This document shows, in pieces, positions 47,065 to 60,025 of a stretch of DNA of 64,000 nt; positions within the stretch are counted from its first letter, which is position 1, and the number at the start of each line of letters is the position of its first letter. A program made the translations under genes and the position numbers. Source of the stretch: Annulohypoxylon bovei var. microspora (Eukaryota; Ascomycota; Sordariomycetes; Xylariales; Hypoxylaceae); contig MU405325.1 in the NCBI GenBank assembly GCA_022836615.1, forward strand, positions 62,001 through 126,000. The letters are read 5' to 3'. Below the pieces are notes generated by a model. The model was not told where the DNA came from and did not search any database. It worked only from the letters and a program-made list of their open reading frames with translations.

Positions 47065-47309
47065 TGTCAGGAGACAAAGGAGATAGTACTAGTAGAGCTC
47101 TTATGTGGGCCTAGCGAGGCCCCAGCGCAGCTGGAGTGAGGTGTATATAAGGGGGCTTCGCCCCCTTATTACACATTTGAGAGGAGCACGCATTATTACA
47201 GTCACTATTCTATCCATTTGCAGCGATGCAGCTGCGCTGCACCTGTGTAGCCCGCTAGTCGTTCACCCTGTGCACAACTACTATTATGGGCCCCAGTTCC
47301 TCCCTAACA
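47065..47309 (+). repeat. 3' long terminal repeat
   Basis: 245 bp, same as the 5' LTR except that the terminal CCTGACA reads CCTAACA (47306). That G-to-A change corresponds to CpA to TpA on the opposite strand and breaks the terminal inverted repeat, so the integrase-recognised end is altered in this copy. Confidence 0.95.
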
Positions 47310-47314
47310 AAAAC
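47310..47314. repeat. Target-site duplication AAAAC, right
   Basis: Exact match to the five bases at 44619-44623 on the other side of the element. AT-rich mutated sequence resumes immediately after. Confidence 0.85.
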
Positions 47315-49902
47315 CCATTATATATACTTTGGGATTATTTTTATATAAAATGTTTTAAAAAAAAGTTTAAATTTTCCTCTTTTTCTTGGTTTATTTCTAG
47401 GTTATTTTTAATATAATCCGAAAATATATTTTCGATTTATTTAATATTAATATTATTAAATTATATTCGAACCGTTTATTTATAATCTTATTATTTTTTT
47501 TCTTTTTTAATTAACGTACGTTATTATTTTTTAAAAATAAAAAAATATTATTTTAAATTATAATTAAACCTTAATAAATTGGTGATTTATTTAATATAAG
47601 TTTAAACTTTATTTAATTTTTTAATTATTTTACTTATTATTAAATTCATACACATATAAAACATTTATATTATTTTATTAAAAATTATTTATCTTTTTTT
47701 TATATTCATTTATTTATTTATTTAATCGTTTAATTATTCATTTAATACATATTAATAATATATAATTATTTTTTAATTTAATATAATATATAATTAAATC
47801 ATTAAATTAAGTAATAATTAATAATTTATTTTTATTAATTTCATTATAAAATTAAAAATTAACCTTATTAATTTTTTTAATATTATTAATATGGTTTAAA
47901 AGTATTTTTAAAATATTATAAAAAATCTTTAATAAAATATATATTACATTATTTAAATACTTAATTATTTATTATTTAAAAAGATTTTTTAATTTCCAAG
48001 AATTATTATTAACCTTTTTAATGATTAAATTTATCATTAATATAAATAAAAACCGTTAATATATTCCGCCACATTATATTTATAATAATAATTATAACAA
48101 TTAATAAATATTTAACGATTTAATGTTTTAAATTAAGGTTTTAATTTAATATAAATTTAAACTTAAATATTAATTTAATTTATTTTTAATTTAATTTAAA
48201 ATTAAATACCTTATATATTAAAATTACCATAAAACGCTTAATAAAAATTACTTTAAAATTCTTTTAAATTATAATAATTATATAATATTATTTTCTTCCT
48301 TTTCATTAATTAACCATTTAATTACCTTTAAAAATTATAACTAATTATAATAATAAACTTACCGTTTTATAAATAATTAAAAAAATACGGGTTTATTAAT
48401 GTTAAGATTTTAATAAAAAATTCCTTAAATCACACCTTATAACACTTATTAAAACTTTTTTAATTATAAATGAAGAAGTGTTTTTAATATTTATTAAGGT
48501 TTCCATAATTATATTAAAATTAAAAAAAAACGTTATTAAAAATGGTTTATATATAAAAAATAATGTTTAATAATAATAAAAAATTCGATCTTATAAGTTA
48601 CTTATTTAAATATTTAATATACATTTTATTTAACGAAAAAAATTAATTAAATAATAAAAAAATAAATAATATATAATGCTTTATAATATTATTAACATTT
48701 ATTTACATATAACCCATTTTTAATAACTTTATTATAAATAAATAATAAATTTAATATAATAATTAATTTTTATTTTCTACGTTTTATTAATTACTTATAT
48801 AATTAAAATGATTTAAATTTATTTAATTAATTATTTTAATAAATATCGAATACGTTTTTTATAATAATTAATTTATATTAATTAATGACGCTTTATATCG
48901 GATAATAATTGCCGGGAACGTTAATTTAAAAAAGCGTTTTATAATGGTGTAAAATATAAAATCGTTAAAAGTGCATGGGATGGTAAAAGAAAATTATAAT
49001 ATACTTATATACGAATATAATTATATTTTTTTTTAAGCGGTTTCGTTATATATGTAAATTTTATATATACTTAGTTTATTTTACCCCTTTTTTTTTTACT
49101 TTTTTTTTTTTTTTTTTTTATATTAATTAAATTTAATTACGTTAAAATAATTTATTTTATTAAAATGGTTAAAGAAAATATTAAATGGGTATTATTTAAA
49201 ACATATTATATAAAATTAAATATAAACCATGTAAAGGTTATTAAGTTTTTTAATTTTAATTAACTCGTTTATTATTTTTTTTATAAATTATTTTTCCATT
49301 ACCTCGTTATTAATTAATGGAGGGAAAAATGTAAAAAATTTAAAAAGTTATTAAATTTATAATTTAATTTATTACTTTATTTATCGCTTTATTTACCGCT
49401 TTATTTATTATTTTATTCGTTATTTTTTTTTAAGTTTTTTCTTAAGCCTTTTCTTTTTAAATCTTTTCTTAAGTTTTTTTTTAAGCTTTAAATTACTTTA
49501 TATCACAATTTAAATAATTTTCCAAATGTTCGTTAAAATGTATCCCGATATACATAATTTTATATTAATTTAATTCCATTTATTTTTAATAATTATTTAT
49601 TAATTAATAATAATTTAATCGTTATAAACACATTAAATAATTATAATAACATTAAAAAGGTAAATATTTAATTAAAAACAACGTAATAATTTTATTTTAA
49701 TCGATATAATATAATAATTAAATTAAAAATTAATATATATTTATATTAATATTATATTAATAAAAATGGCGAAAAAGTTACGTTTATGCTAATAATTAAA
49801 CTTAAGAAATGTAAATTAAATTAAAGTTAAATTTAAAATTAATTTAATAAATATATTTTAAAAATAATAAACGTTATAATTCCTTATATTATGTAAGGTA
49901 GT

Positions 49903-50038
49903 AATTAATATAAAGGTTATAAAGTAATTGTATTTCTTAAGTTTTTTAATGCGTGAAGCTTTTTTACATGGAGCTATGCTCGGTTTATCCAAGGATGTGG
50001 TTTTCTACTTTAATTATCTTTGCGCTACTTCCAATATT
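49903..50038. repeat. LTR-like repeat, copy A (less mutated)
   Basis: 136 bp align without gaps to 59350-59485. Nearly every difference is G/A or C/T, mostly with copy B carrying the A or T. Copy A and the following ~180 bp (to about 50215) have visibly more G+C than the surroundings. Copies A and B bracket the pol remnant at 51.6-54.2 kb, so they may be its LTRs or solo copies. Confidence 0.65.
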
Positions 50039-51583
50039 TGCCCCCTTTAACAAAAAAAAGACAACGTTTATATTGTAACCTTAAGGTCTTACATGAACCA
50101 ATTAATGTCGCTTTGACGGCGTTAATTGTGGCGATTCCTTAAGTTCAAAATCTATTACCAATCTCTTTTAAGGCTTTAATGAAGGTGATTAGGATGGCTT
50201 GGTGTTTTAATTTAAATTAAAGTTATTTGCGCGAACGTTTTTTAACATTTCTTTTATTATATTTTATAACTTAATAATATTTACTTTTATTTCTGCTCCA
50301 TTATTTTTAACTTTTATTTTTAATTTATTAAATTTATTATTAATTCGGTTAACGTTATTTTTTAAGTAATATAATCGAAAATCCAATTTAATGTTTATAA
50401 TAATAGCGTTTAATTATATTGTTTTTTTATTAAAAAAATATTTTTAAAATAAAAGTAAAATTTGCTTTTCTATTAGTTGCGTAAATTATATTAATTTTAT
50501 ATTATAAATTAAGTCGTTAATAATTTTTAACATTATATTAAATTTATTTTTAACATTTTTTAATATTTATAATGTTTTTAAATCATTTACGTTAAGTAAA
50601 CGTGGTTATTATTCGTTTAATATGTTTTATTCGTTTTATTTTACTTTTTATCCGAATGTTTATACTTTTTTTAAACGTATTAATGTTATGCGGTATAAGT
50701 GGTTAACGGATGGCTTTATATTAATTACGATTTATAATAAATAATACGCGACTTTTTTTTCGTTATATTAAGGTTAAATAAAATAATGAAACACGATTAT
50801 TCCGTAATATTAACGAGGTTTAATATGTTTTTCGAATAACGTTATTTTATTTAATTATAATTAATTTTTTTTAATTAATACACGTTTATTTATTATTTTA
50901 ACTTCATTTTAATCTTTAACTTCGTTTAATGTTTACATGTATTTCGACATTTATAACTTATTAATTATTATTGTAATAATTTTAATATTAAATGGATTTG
51001 TTTCGGTTATCCTTTAATTGAAATTATAAAAAGGATTCATTTTATTATTAATGCTTAATATGCTTGGATACGTGGGAATAAAAAGGTTTATTATTATGTG
51101 TATTTAAATATATAAAAATAAAAAGTTTATTAAAATGTATATTTAAATATATAAAAATGGAAAGTTTATTAAAGTTATAAAAATAAAAAATTTTAAATTT
51201 TTGAAACGTTAATTAAATTTAATTTAAATAATAATTTAATAAAATTTAAAATGTAAGGTATAAATTATTATAAGTAATTAATAATATATATTATTATATA
51301 CTCGTATTATAAAAAGGTTAATCATGAAATATTACCCGTATTATAAAAAAGTTAATTATAAATTATTCGTTTTATCCTTAAATTACCGTTTTATTAAAAA
51401 TACCACTTTAATATTAATCTTAAGAATCGATATAACGTTTTATTTATTTTTTTTTATATTTTTCGTTAATATTTTATTATTATTTTTTGCTTTATTTATA
51501 AGTGCTTTATTATTTTTTTAATTTATAAACTTAATTTTTAATTTATTTAATCCCATTAAATATTTTTTATCATATTTTTTTAT

Positions 51584-54232
51584 AAATTTTATCGCATTTT
51601 ATATTAATAATTTTCGTGGATATTATATGTTATATATTAACGAGTAATCTTTCCAATGGACAAGATATTCGAAAATCGGTCGATTATTTTATTTATTAAC
51701 TTTTTTTTATAACAACGCTTTTATTTCGTACGATATTTAATCTTTTATATCACCTTCGACGATTATGCGATCCGCTTGTGGTCGTCGCCTTTTATAAGGA
51801 TCTTTATTTTACGGGATCTTATAAAGTTACGTTACCGATATTATTTTATATATTTTCCATTGCTTTAATAATTTTAATTCGTAAGTTAAATCTTTGATTT
51901 ATTTAATAATTATAATCGGATTAACTCTTTAAATTCCAAATTTCTTTAAACGATTTTTAAATAATTTATATTTTTTATGAAATTTAAAATACATTTATTT
52001 ATTAACTTTAAATTTAATTAACTTATGCTTTATATCGTATTTCGTTTTATTATTTATTATTATAAAATTAATAATTGTTTTTACTTTTAATTAATATACC
52101 TTGCGTAATACATTATAATTTATAACGTTTTATAATACCTTAAATGTTAATAATATTAACCTAAGCTTAAATCTTAACGTAATTTTATTTAAAAATATAT
52201 TTAATATTAATAATTTAAAATTATTAATATTATATTATAACGATGATATAATATGTGATCATGGTATTTTAATTTTAATTAAATAATGGAATTATATAAT
52301 TATTTTTATTTTTTAATTATATCGTTTTAATTAATTGTTTATTTGTAAGTGGTAATTTGTTAATAATGTTAATATTATACTTATTTATGCGAATATAAAT
52401 TGTTATACATTTAACGTAAATTTTAAATCGCGGTTTAATATTACTTTAATTAATATCCCTTAATTATAAAATAAAAATATACGAAATAATTAATTTGCTT
52501 ATTTTTTAACGGTATATTTCGTGTTTTTAAATATTAATATTATTTTTTTAAAAAATTTATAAGTTATTATTATTAACGTATTAAAATAATTGTATTTCGG
52601 GATTACCCATGCGCTTCTTTTTAATAATACTTTTAATAAAGTAACGATAAAATTTTATATTATTATATTATATGGTATTATTAAAGAATTAATGGGTAAT
52701 AATTCCCCATAAAGCTTTAATTTATCCGTTTAATTTTTTTAACAAATTAAATATTAATTAATATATTTTTAAATTTTCTTTATTACGCCTTATATTTGAA
52801 TTTCTTTAAATTTATACAACATTTTTTTCGTTTTAAAGTAATGGTGTTAATTATGTATTATTTCGAATATATCTTTTTTATAATTTATTAAAATAATTAA
52901 TTATCTTTAATTAATGTTAATGACGTGGTATATTAACTTTTTTCGTAATTTATGCTTATATTATTTTATTATGTTGCTTTTTTTTTTTACCTTTGTTTTT
53001 TTAAGTATTTCGTACATTCGATTAAATCTTTTATTTTGGTTATATTTATTAATGATTTTCTGCCGAAATTTGTCTGCTATTTTTATTTTAATTATAACCA
53101 AAGCAAAGTTATTTATAACATTATTAAATATTAATTTAATGTTATTCTTTGATTTTTCGTTATCGTAATAATTTGATATTATTAATAAACGAAATAACGC
53201 GTTTAATATTAGATTCATTTTTCTTAAAATATAATAAATATTTAAGTTAAATTAAAATAAAAAGTTTAACATAATTATAAGCTTCATGTTTATTTTATTA
53301 ACGTTTATAATTTTAAAAATTTGTTAATTCATAATCCCTTTTATTGCTTTATGGTTTATTAATATTTAAATATATTTCTTACAAAATTATAATCTTGTTT
53401 TTTATGTTTAAATAATTTAAACAAAGTAAATAACTTTTAATTTAATTACTTTATATTATAATTCGGCCTTAATTAATATCTTAAACATGAATAATATTAA
53501 TTAAATTTTATTAATTGGAATGTTTAACGTTTTATCCCATTTATTATTATTGTAATGAAATATTATTATTCTTAATCCGCGTTATTTCGAAGTATTAATC
53601 TTAAGAAACGTTATTTTATTATAATTTTAATAAAATAAAATATATAGATTAATTAATTTATATTATAATATTACGAAAGATTTAATCTCCTTTTCCATTA
53701 ATTTAAATTTCATTTTCATTATAAACTTTTATTAAATTATTTTAATAATTTTTTTCTTTTTTTTATTAACCGTTAATATTTTTATTTTATAATCTTATAA
53801 TAATTTCACTTTTTATTAATACCATAATATATGTTTACACAAGAACTTAATTATATTAATGTAAGTTTTAAGATTTATTAAATTTATTAACATTTTAATT
53901 TTCTTAATGGTTATTATTTATTTATTTGTAAATGCCATTCTTTCATTGTTTATAATAAAGCTTAATAATATTATTTTAAGATATCTTAAATATAATTTAA
54001 TAAGTGAGAATGTTAATCCCACATTTTCACACATGTTAAACACTTTGTTTAAATGCTTTAAATGTTTTTTTTTTATATAATTAAATATAATTATATTATT
54101 AATATACACTTTCGTAAATCCTTTAAAAGGTTATAATCTTTGATTTATAAAACATTACGCATACGTTAATGAATTCTTAAAACCCATTAAAGTTACATTT
54201 AATATTTTAAAACCTTTTAAAAATATAACCAT
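51584..54232 (-). pseudogene. RIP-destroyed Ty3/Gypsy chromovirus pol
   Basis: On the minus strand, 54232-53918 reads as reverse transcriptase: a GFK-S-tyrosine/phenylalanine palm segment, then VYINNIIIF at the catalytic box (the two aspartates now read as Asn, a G-to-A change), then KHLKHLNKVFNMCENVGLTF and an ILL-F segment. About 700 bp later a frame beginning at 53218 has MNLILNALFRL, matching the end of RNase H. At 51736-51584 a chromodomain remains: FEYLVHWKDYS (51674-51641) with upstream YEIKALL and downstream PRK. TAA codons replace expected Gln codons in several places. The order RT, RNase H, (integrase), chromodomain is that of plant and fungal chromoviruses. It is inactive. The integrase between 52.9 and 51.8 kb was not resolved by eye. 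Confidence 0.8.
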
Positions 54233-56439
54233 TATTTTATTACGATATTTTAATATAATTAAAAATTAATAAAAAAAAGCTACGGCGTCCATTATGTTAT
54301 AATATTTTTTACTTTTCATTAATTAAATAATTTCTTTTTGCTTTAATAAGGAATAAATATTTAATAATGTATTATTATTTAATAAACATAAATTAATTAT
54401 AATTTTTTTTTTACGTTTATTATTAATTATTTTCTATACCATAAAATATAAGCATTTAAATAAAATTACTTACTTTATTTAATCCATTTTACCTTTAATA
54501 TGCATTATATTAAAGGTTTAATTTAAAAATTTATAATCTTAAACATTTAAAAGATATATGCCTCCAAGTTTATATATTTTTTCTTAACTTTTAAATAATT
54601 TAATTATTATTTTTTTATTTTTTAATATATTAATAACGTTACGATCTTTCTATATATTAAATTCTTAAATAAATAAAGTAAATTATTTAATAAACTTTTA
54701 ATTAATTATATAATAATATATCTTATTATCCATGGTTAATGTAAAACATTTTAATGGTTTTATTTTTAAATTTAAAATGGTAAAATATTTATATTTTTTT
54801 TATTTAAGTAATTTTTATAAGTTATTTTATAACTTTTCTTTAACCATTAATATATCATAAATTTTATTGTTTAAATCGAATTTTTTAATAATCCATTCAT
54901 TATTAATTTCGTTTTTATTACACATAACCATTATTTAAATTAAATTAACTTTTTCCCATATAATTATAAAGCTTCCATATTTTATAATTTCTCGTATTAT
55001 TTTAAGGCATTTATAACGGGGAAAAATGATTAATTTATTTCCGTAATTAAAGAAAAATATTCCTTTTATTAAATTTATATTATAAATATTAAACATTATT
55101 CCTTTAATTTTAAAATTAAATTAAAAGTCTTTACTTTTTGGTAAATTATAATAGTAAATTAATATTAACATATAAATTTTACCAGGTATTTTAATATGAT
55201 TTTGTATTATAACCTTATGGTTTATAGTGCGATTAAATTTGTAATATTTCATTAAAATTTGAATTAATGGGCATATAATAAATATCATTAAATTTTTTTA
55301 ATAATTTATAATTATTTTATATTTATTAAAGAAATTAATTTTTAATAATAAATTAAGTTATAATCTTTTATCATTAATCCATGCTTTAATAAAAATGCGT
55401 ATAATTATTATTTAATTATTTTCATTTCATTTAAATACTTGTAAATGAAACCTCGCTTTTTAAATTAAATTTATATTTTTTAAAATTATTTTATATATTA
55501 ATATTAACTTTTTAAATATAAACATTTCGTAATTATCCATGAATGTATTAAGCTATTTTTTATTAACCATTTTATTTAATATTTTTATATTAATACATAT
55601 AATTAATATTTATTAATTATTATTTATTATTTAAATTTTAATATTAATATATTTTTTCAAATTAATTTTTAATAATGCCATGGGGATAATATCGTATACT
55701 TAAATGCTTTAATTATTTTTTAATTTTTAAATTATTTCTTTTATTTTATTAACATAAAATATTTCCTTTTAAAATATTTCTAATTTTTTAATTATTATTT
55801 TATCTTATATTTTATATCCCATTTGTTTTTACATAAAATATTTATTTAAAACTTCCTTCATAAATGGGGATATATATGTAATAAGGTTATATTATAATGG
55901 GGTATTAAGCCGTCGTTAATTTTTTTAATTTATTAAAGAATTTAATCGTTATTATTTTAATTTTAATTTTTATTATTTTTTCCGTGAAAAATAATTATAA
56001 ATACGCTTTATAAGTTTTATACATTTATTAATATATATATATTTAAAATAACTTTATTATGTATTAAATCGTTTATAATATTTCCGGTATATATATTTAT
56101 TACGAGTATTAAAATAAATAATATAAGTAGAAATATTTAATTAATTGTCATTATTTACATTTTCCTTATAATTTTCCACCAAAAAATATCCATTTACTTT
56201 AAGTTTATTTTTTTTTTTTTCGCATTTTAAATCATTATATTTATACTTTATTATTTATTTTAAGTAATTTTCTTTTTAATTGTTTTTACTTTATTAACTT
56301 TATTATTAAAAACGTTTATATGGTCGACCATCGTTTTTATATTAACGATATTAATTAAAGCGATATTTTCGTCGGTTTCGTAATTATTAATTACTTTATT
56401 AATAATTTAAACGTTTATAATCATTCCATTGTAAATGGT

Positions 56440-56590
56440 TTCTTTAATTATTTTAATAATTATTACGATAATTATTACGATATAAATAATTATTATCGTA
56501 TTATTAATTATTATTATATTATTAATTATTAAAATATAAATAATTATTATTATATTATTAATTACCATATAAACAATTACCATATCCACG
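56440..56590. repeat. Degenerate ATAATTATTA-type array
   Basis: Irregular repeats of AATTATTA(C/T)GATA and ATAAATAATTATTA. Minus-strand translation is an Ile/Asn run. It could be the degraded Gly/Asn-rich tail of a gag protein, given its position upstream of the minus-strand pol remnant; this is inference. Confidence 0.4.
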
Positions 56591-57984
56591 ATTATTAATC
56601 GATAAATAGTTTTTTTATCCATAATTTAAATTATAATATATTTTAAATGGGTTTAATTATTTATTATAATTTAAACTATAATATAATTTAAAAAAAGTTA
56701 ATTAATTATTATTAAATTCATTATATTACATTAATATCATGTTAATTACATTTGCGGTAATTATTTATATTAAATTCATTATTAAATTTATTAATAACCT
56801 ATTAAATATTTATTAACTTATTAACATTATTATAAGGTTTTTTTTTCTAAATGTTAATAATTAACTTTTTTATATTTATTGTTTATTTTTTAAGAAATAA
56901 AAGTAAACTTTAAGTTTTATTTTAATTTCGGGTTAAAATATTAATACACGTAAATTATCATTTAATATATTATAAATTATTAATAAATGTTAAATGGTTT
57001 AATTTATATAAATTATATAATAATTACGTATTAATTTTATAACTTATAATTTAATAAATATATTTTATAAATAATTATTTTTAATATATTTCGTATTTTT
57101 TATAAAAATAATAACCTCCGATTTAAGGATTTTAAAATAATCGAAAAATCATTTTAATGCCATTTCGTTATTTATTAATATTTAACTTTTTTCCGTAAAT
57201 ATTAATATACTTATCCACCATTATTAAACTTTTCCACGTAATAATTATAAAAATTATTATCGAATAAAATTTATATAATTATTTATAATACATATTACTC
57301 GTATTAATTTAATAAATAAATATATATTTTATTAAATAATTTCTTTATTAATCGTAATTATTTCATTAAAATTAATTAATAAAGGAAGATTTAATTAAAA
57401 GAAATTAATGTTTTTTAAACTTTAATTATCACCACGATCGTTTTTTTAATTATTTTATATTATTTCATAAATATTTTATATAACGTTAAAAAATAATTAA
57501 ATTATATTTTTTATTTATATTATGAAAGTTAAATGAAATGTTTATACCATTTTAATAATACATTTTATTAATGTTATTTTCTTTATAATATTAATGTTAA
57601 AAGGTAAAAGTGGTGGTTAAAATATTCCATTATTATTATTAAATATTAATTTATTATTTATATTTTTATTAATCGTTATTTCGTTAATTTATGTAAATAC
57701 CTTTAACTTTATATATAAATTAATTTATATACCACGTTTTTTTATGAATATATAAATTATTATATATATGTGTTAAATTAACGATTTAACGTAAAGCTTA
57801 AATCTTTATACGTTTAAAAATAAAAAAAATAATTTAATAAAAGTTATATTTAATTAAATCCATAAAAAATTAAATTCTTTAAATTTAAATAACGATAAGT
57901 TAAGTGTTTTTAACTTTAATAATATAATAAATTATAAATAAAACATTATTAACTTAATTATTATAAGTTATAAATGAAGCACTT

Positions 57985-58290
57985 ATGTTTTAAGCATAAT
58001 AAGTTTTGGTTTAAACGTTATAGGCTATGGCGTGGGCATTATAAGCTAAAACGTGGGCATAATAAATTGTGGCGTGGGTAAAATAAATGGTTTTAGCGGT
58101 TATGGTAATTATGGCGTTTATGGCGTGGGCACAATGACTTATGGCTTAAGCATAATAAGTTATGGCGTGGGCATAATAAGTTATGGCGTAAACACGATAA
58201 ATTATGGCGTGGGCATAATAAGTTATAGCTTAGGTATAATAAGTTATGGTTTAAGCATAATAAGTTATGGCACGATGGGAACTTATGGCT
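57985..58290. repeat. Degenerate 21-bp minisatellite (GGCGTGGGCATAATAAGTTAT)
   Basis: About a dozen imperfect units, several exact or one change apart (around 58140-58270). On the plus strand the array lies in an open frame of 121 codons encoding heptapeptides such as GVGIISY. G-rich parts of the unit survive better than the surroundings. Whether it encodes anything is doubtful; the frame stays open because the unit length is a multiple of three. Confidence 0.75.
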
Positions 58291-59349
58291 TAAATAAACT
58301 TAATTATGGTATAATAAATAATTATGGTTTAAACAATTATATCTTAATTAATGTTAATAATTATGGTTTTAATTATAAAATAAATGGAATTAATAATAAT
58401 GGTTTAAGTGGTAATTAAACCCGTGGTAAATTTTGAGGTGGTTCTTTTAATTTTACAAATGATTTAACTTTTAAAAGTAATGAATTTTCATGTAAATTAG
58501 TTTATAAATCCTTGAGTTTTATATTTTTATTATTATTAAAAGTTTAAAAATTAATGATATTTTTCCACCTCGATAATATAAGAAATATAAGAAATTTCGT
58601 TTTAAATTATGCTTTAAATAATAAAAGTTAAAGGTTTAATATTAATAAATATAAATATAATTCATTAAATTTATTCCGAAACTTAAAAATGTTTATAATT
58701 TATTTAAGGTTATATGTTATTATTAATTAAGAAAAGTTTCGTATAATCCGAATAATTATTAATGGTATTACGATTGTAATTTTAAATGTTTTTAAAGAAT
58801 TAACGTAAAATTTAAATAAGCGAATCTTATAATTTAATATATGTTAAATTATTATAAAATTTTTATAATTTAATAAAAAGGTAATAATTTATATTATTTC
58901 TTAAAATTATGAAAACGATGATATATATTTAAATGAAAATGAATTAAAATAATTAAAAAAAGATTATAAAAAATATATAATAAAAAAATGGATTAATTAA
59001 ATTATAAATTAATTAAAATTTAACGAATGTAAGTTAATGTTTAAATAATTAAATTTAAATTAAGTTTTATTAAAAAAGGTATAATAATTAAATATAACAA
59101 ATGCATAAGTTATAATACACACACTTTTCGCTTATATATTTCTTTTTTATAATAAATCTTTAATTAACTTTAAATGGCTTTGTATTTTAAATTAATTTAA
59201 AGTAATGGGTGAGAATTTAATCCTTTTTTTACATTATTAATATAAAAAGGTAAAAATTTTATTCATTACTTTGTAAAACGGGCTTTTAAAGATAAATTAA
59301 TGCCAAAGTGTCGCATAATGGTAAATAAAGTTATTAATTATAAAATAAT

Positions 59350-59485
59350 AATTAATATAAAGGTTATAAAATAATTATATTTTTTAAGTTTTTTAATACG
59401 TGAAACTTTTTTATATAAAACTACGCTTAATTCATTTAAAAATATAACTTTTTACTTTAACCACCTTTGCGTTATTTTTAATATA
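59350..59485. repeat. LTR-like repeat, copy B (heavily mutated)
   Basis: Direct-orientation partner of copy A, about 9.4 kb away. Lacks most of the G+C retained in A (for example, TGCGTGAAGC in A reads TACGTGAAAC here). If it is the 5' LTR of the minus-strand element, gag should lie between about 59.3 and 55 kb. Confidence 0.65.
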
Positions 59486-59789
59486 TTAAAAAATAAACTT
59501 TTCGCATTTTATATAAATAATTTATTAATAATATTATTTAAAAATATAAGCTTAATAAGAAATAAATTTATATATAAATTAATTATAAAATAAAATTCGT
59601 TTTTTTTATAAAAATATCACCGCATTTTAATATTAAATTAATGTAACTTAAAGATTATAAAAATATAATAATAAACATGTTATTTAATAACGAAACGATG
59701 TTTTTTAAATTATTTAACGGCATAATTAATAAAATTTATATTATTTATATAATTATATATCGAAAGTAAATTACCCTTTTAATTATAAA

Positions 59790-60025
59790 ATTAAAAGTAA
59801 AATTTTTTTCATTTTTTTCCATTCCATTTATATTAATAAATAAAAGATTCCTTTTATTTTCCCTTATATTATTTACATTAATAAAGAAAAAGTTTTTTTC
59901 GTTTTTTTTCATTTTTTTATTTACATTAATAAAAAGAAAGCTTTTTTCATTTTCTTTTATTTTATTTACATTAATAAATAAAAAACACCTTTTATTTTCC
60001 TTTATTTTATTTATATAATTAAAGG
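59790..60025. repeat. ~46-bp tandem array
   Basis: At least four units, each containing TTTACATTAATAAA followed by an A/G-rich run and a T-rich CTTTTATTTT segment. The ATTAATAAA core starts at 59832, 59877, 59925 and 59970 (spacings 45, 48, 45). Confidence 0.7.

Larger units (their letters stand above)
44624..47309 (+). mobile_element. Young non-autonomous LTR retroelement carrying an antisense gene
   Basis: Two 245-bp direct terminal repeats (44624-44868 and 47065-47309) with TG...CA ends bound a 2.2-kb interior. The element is flanked by the 5-bp duplication AAAAC. The interior has a primer-binding site next to the 5' LTR, but no protease, reverse transcriptase, integrase or gag. It has ordinary GC content, in sharp contrast to the AT-rich DNA on both sides. 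It must be mobilised in trans by an autonomous element, probably a Tf1/sushi-type Ty3/Gypsy, judging by its self-priming site. The near-identity of the LTRs and clean target duplication show recent insertion into already mutated DNA. The interior's one complete gene runs opposite to the element. Confidence 0.93.

Noticed and set aside
59790..60025. CRISPR-like array
   Set aside because: Units are contiguous imperfect tandem repeats without unique spacers, in a fungal genome.
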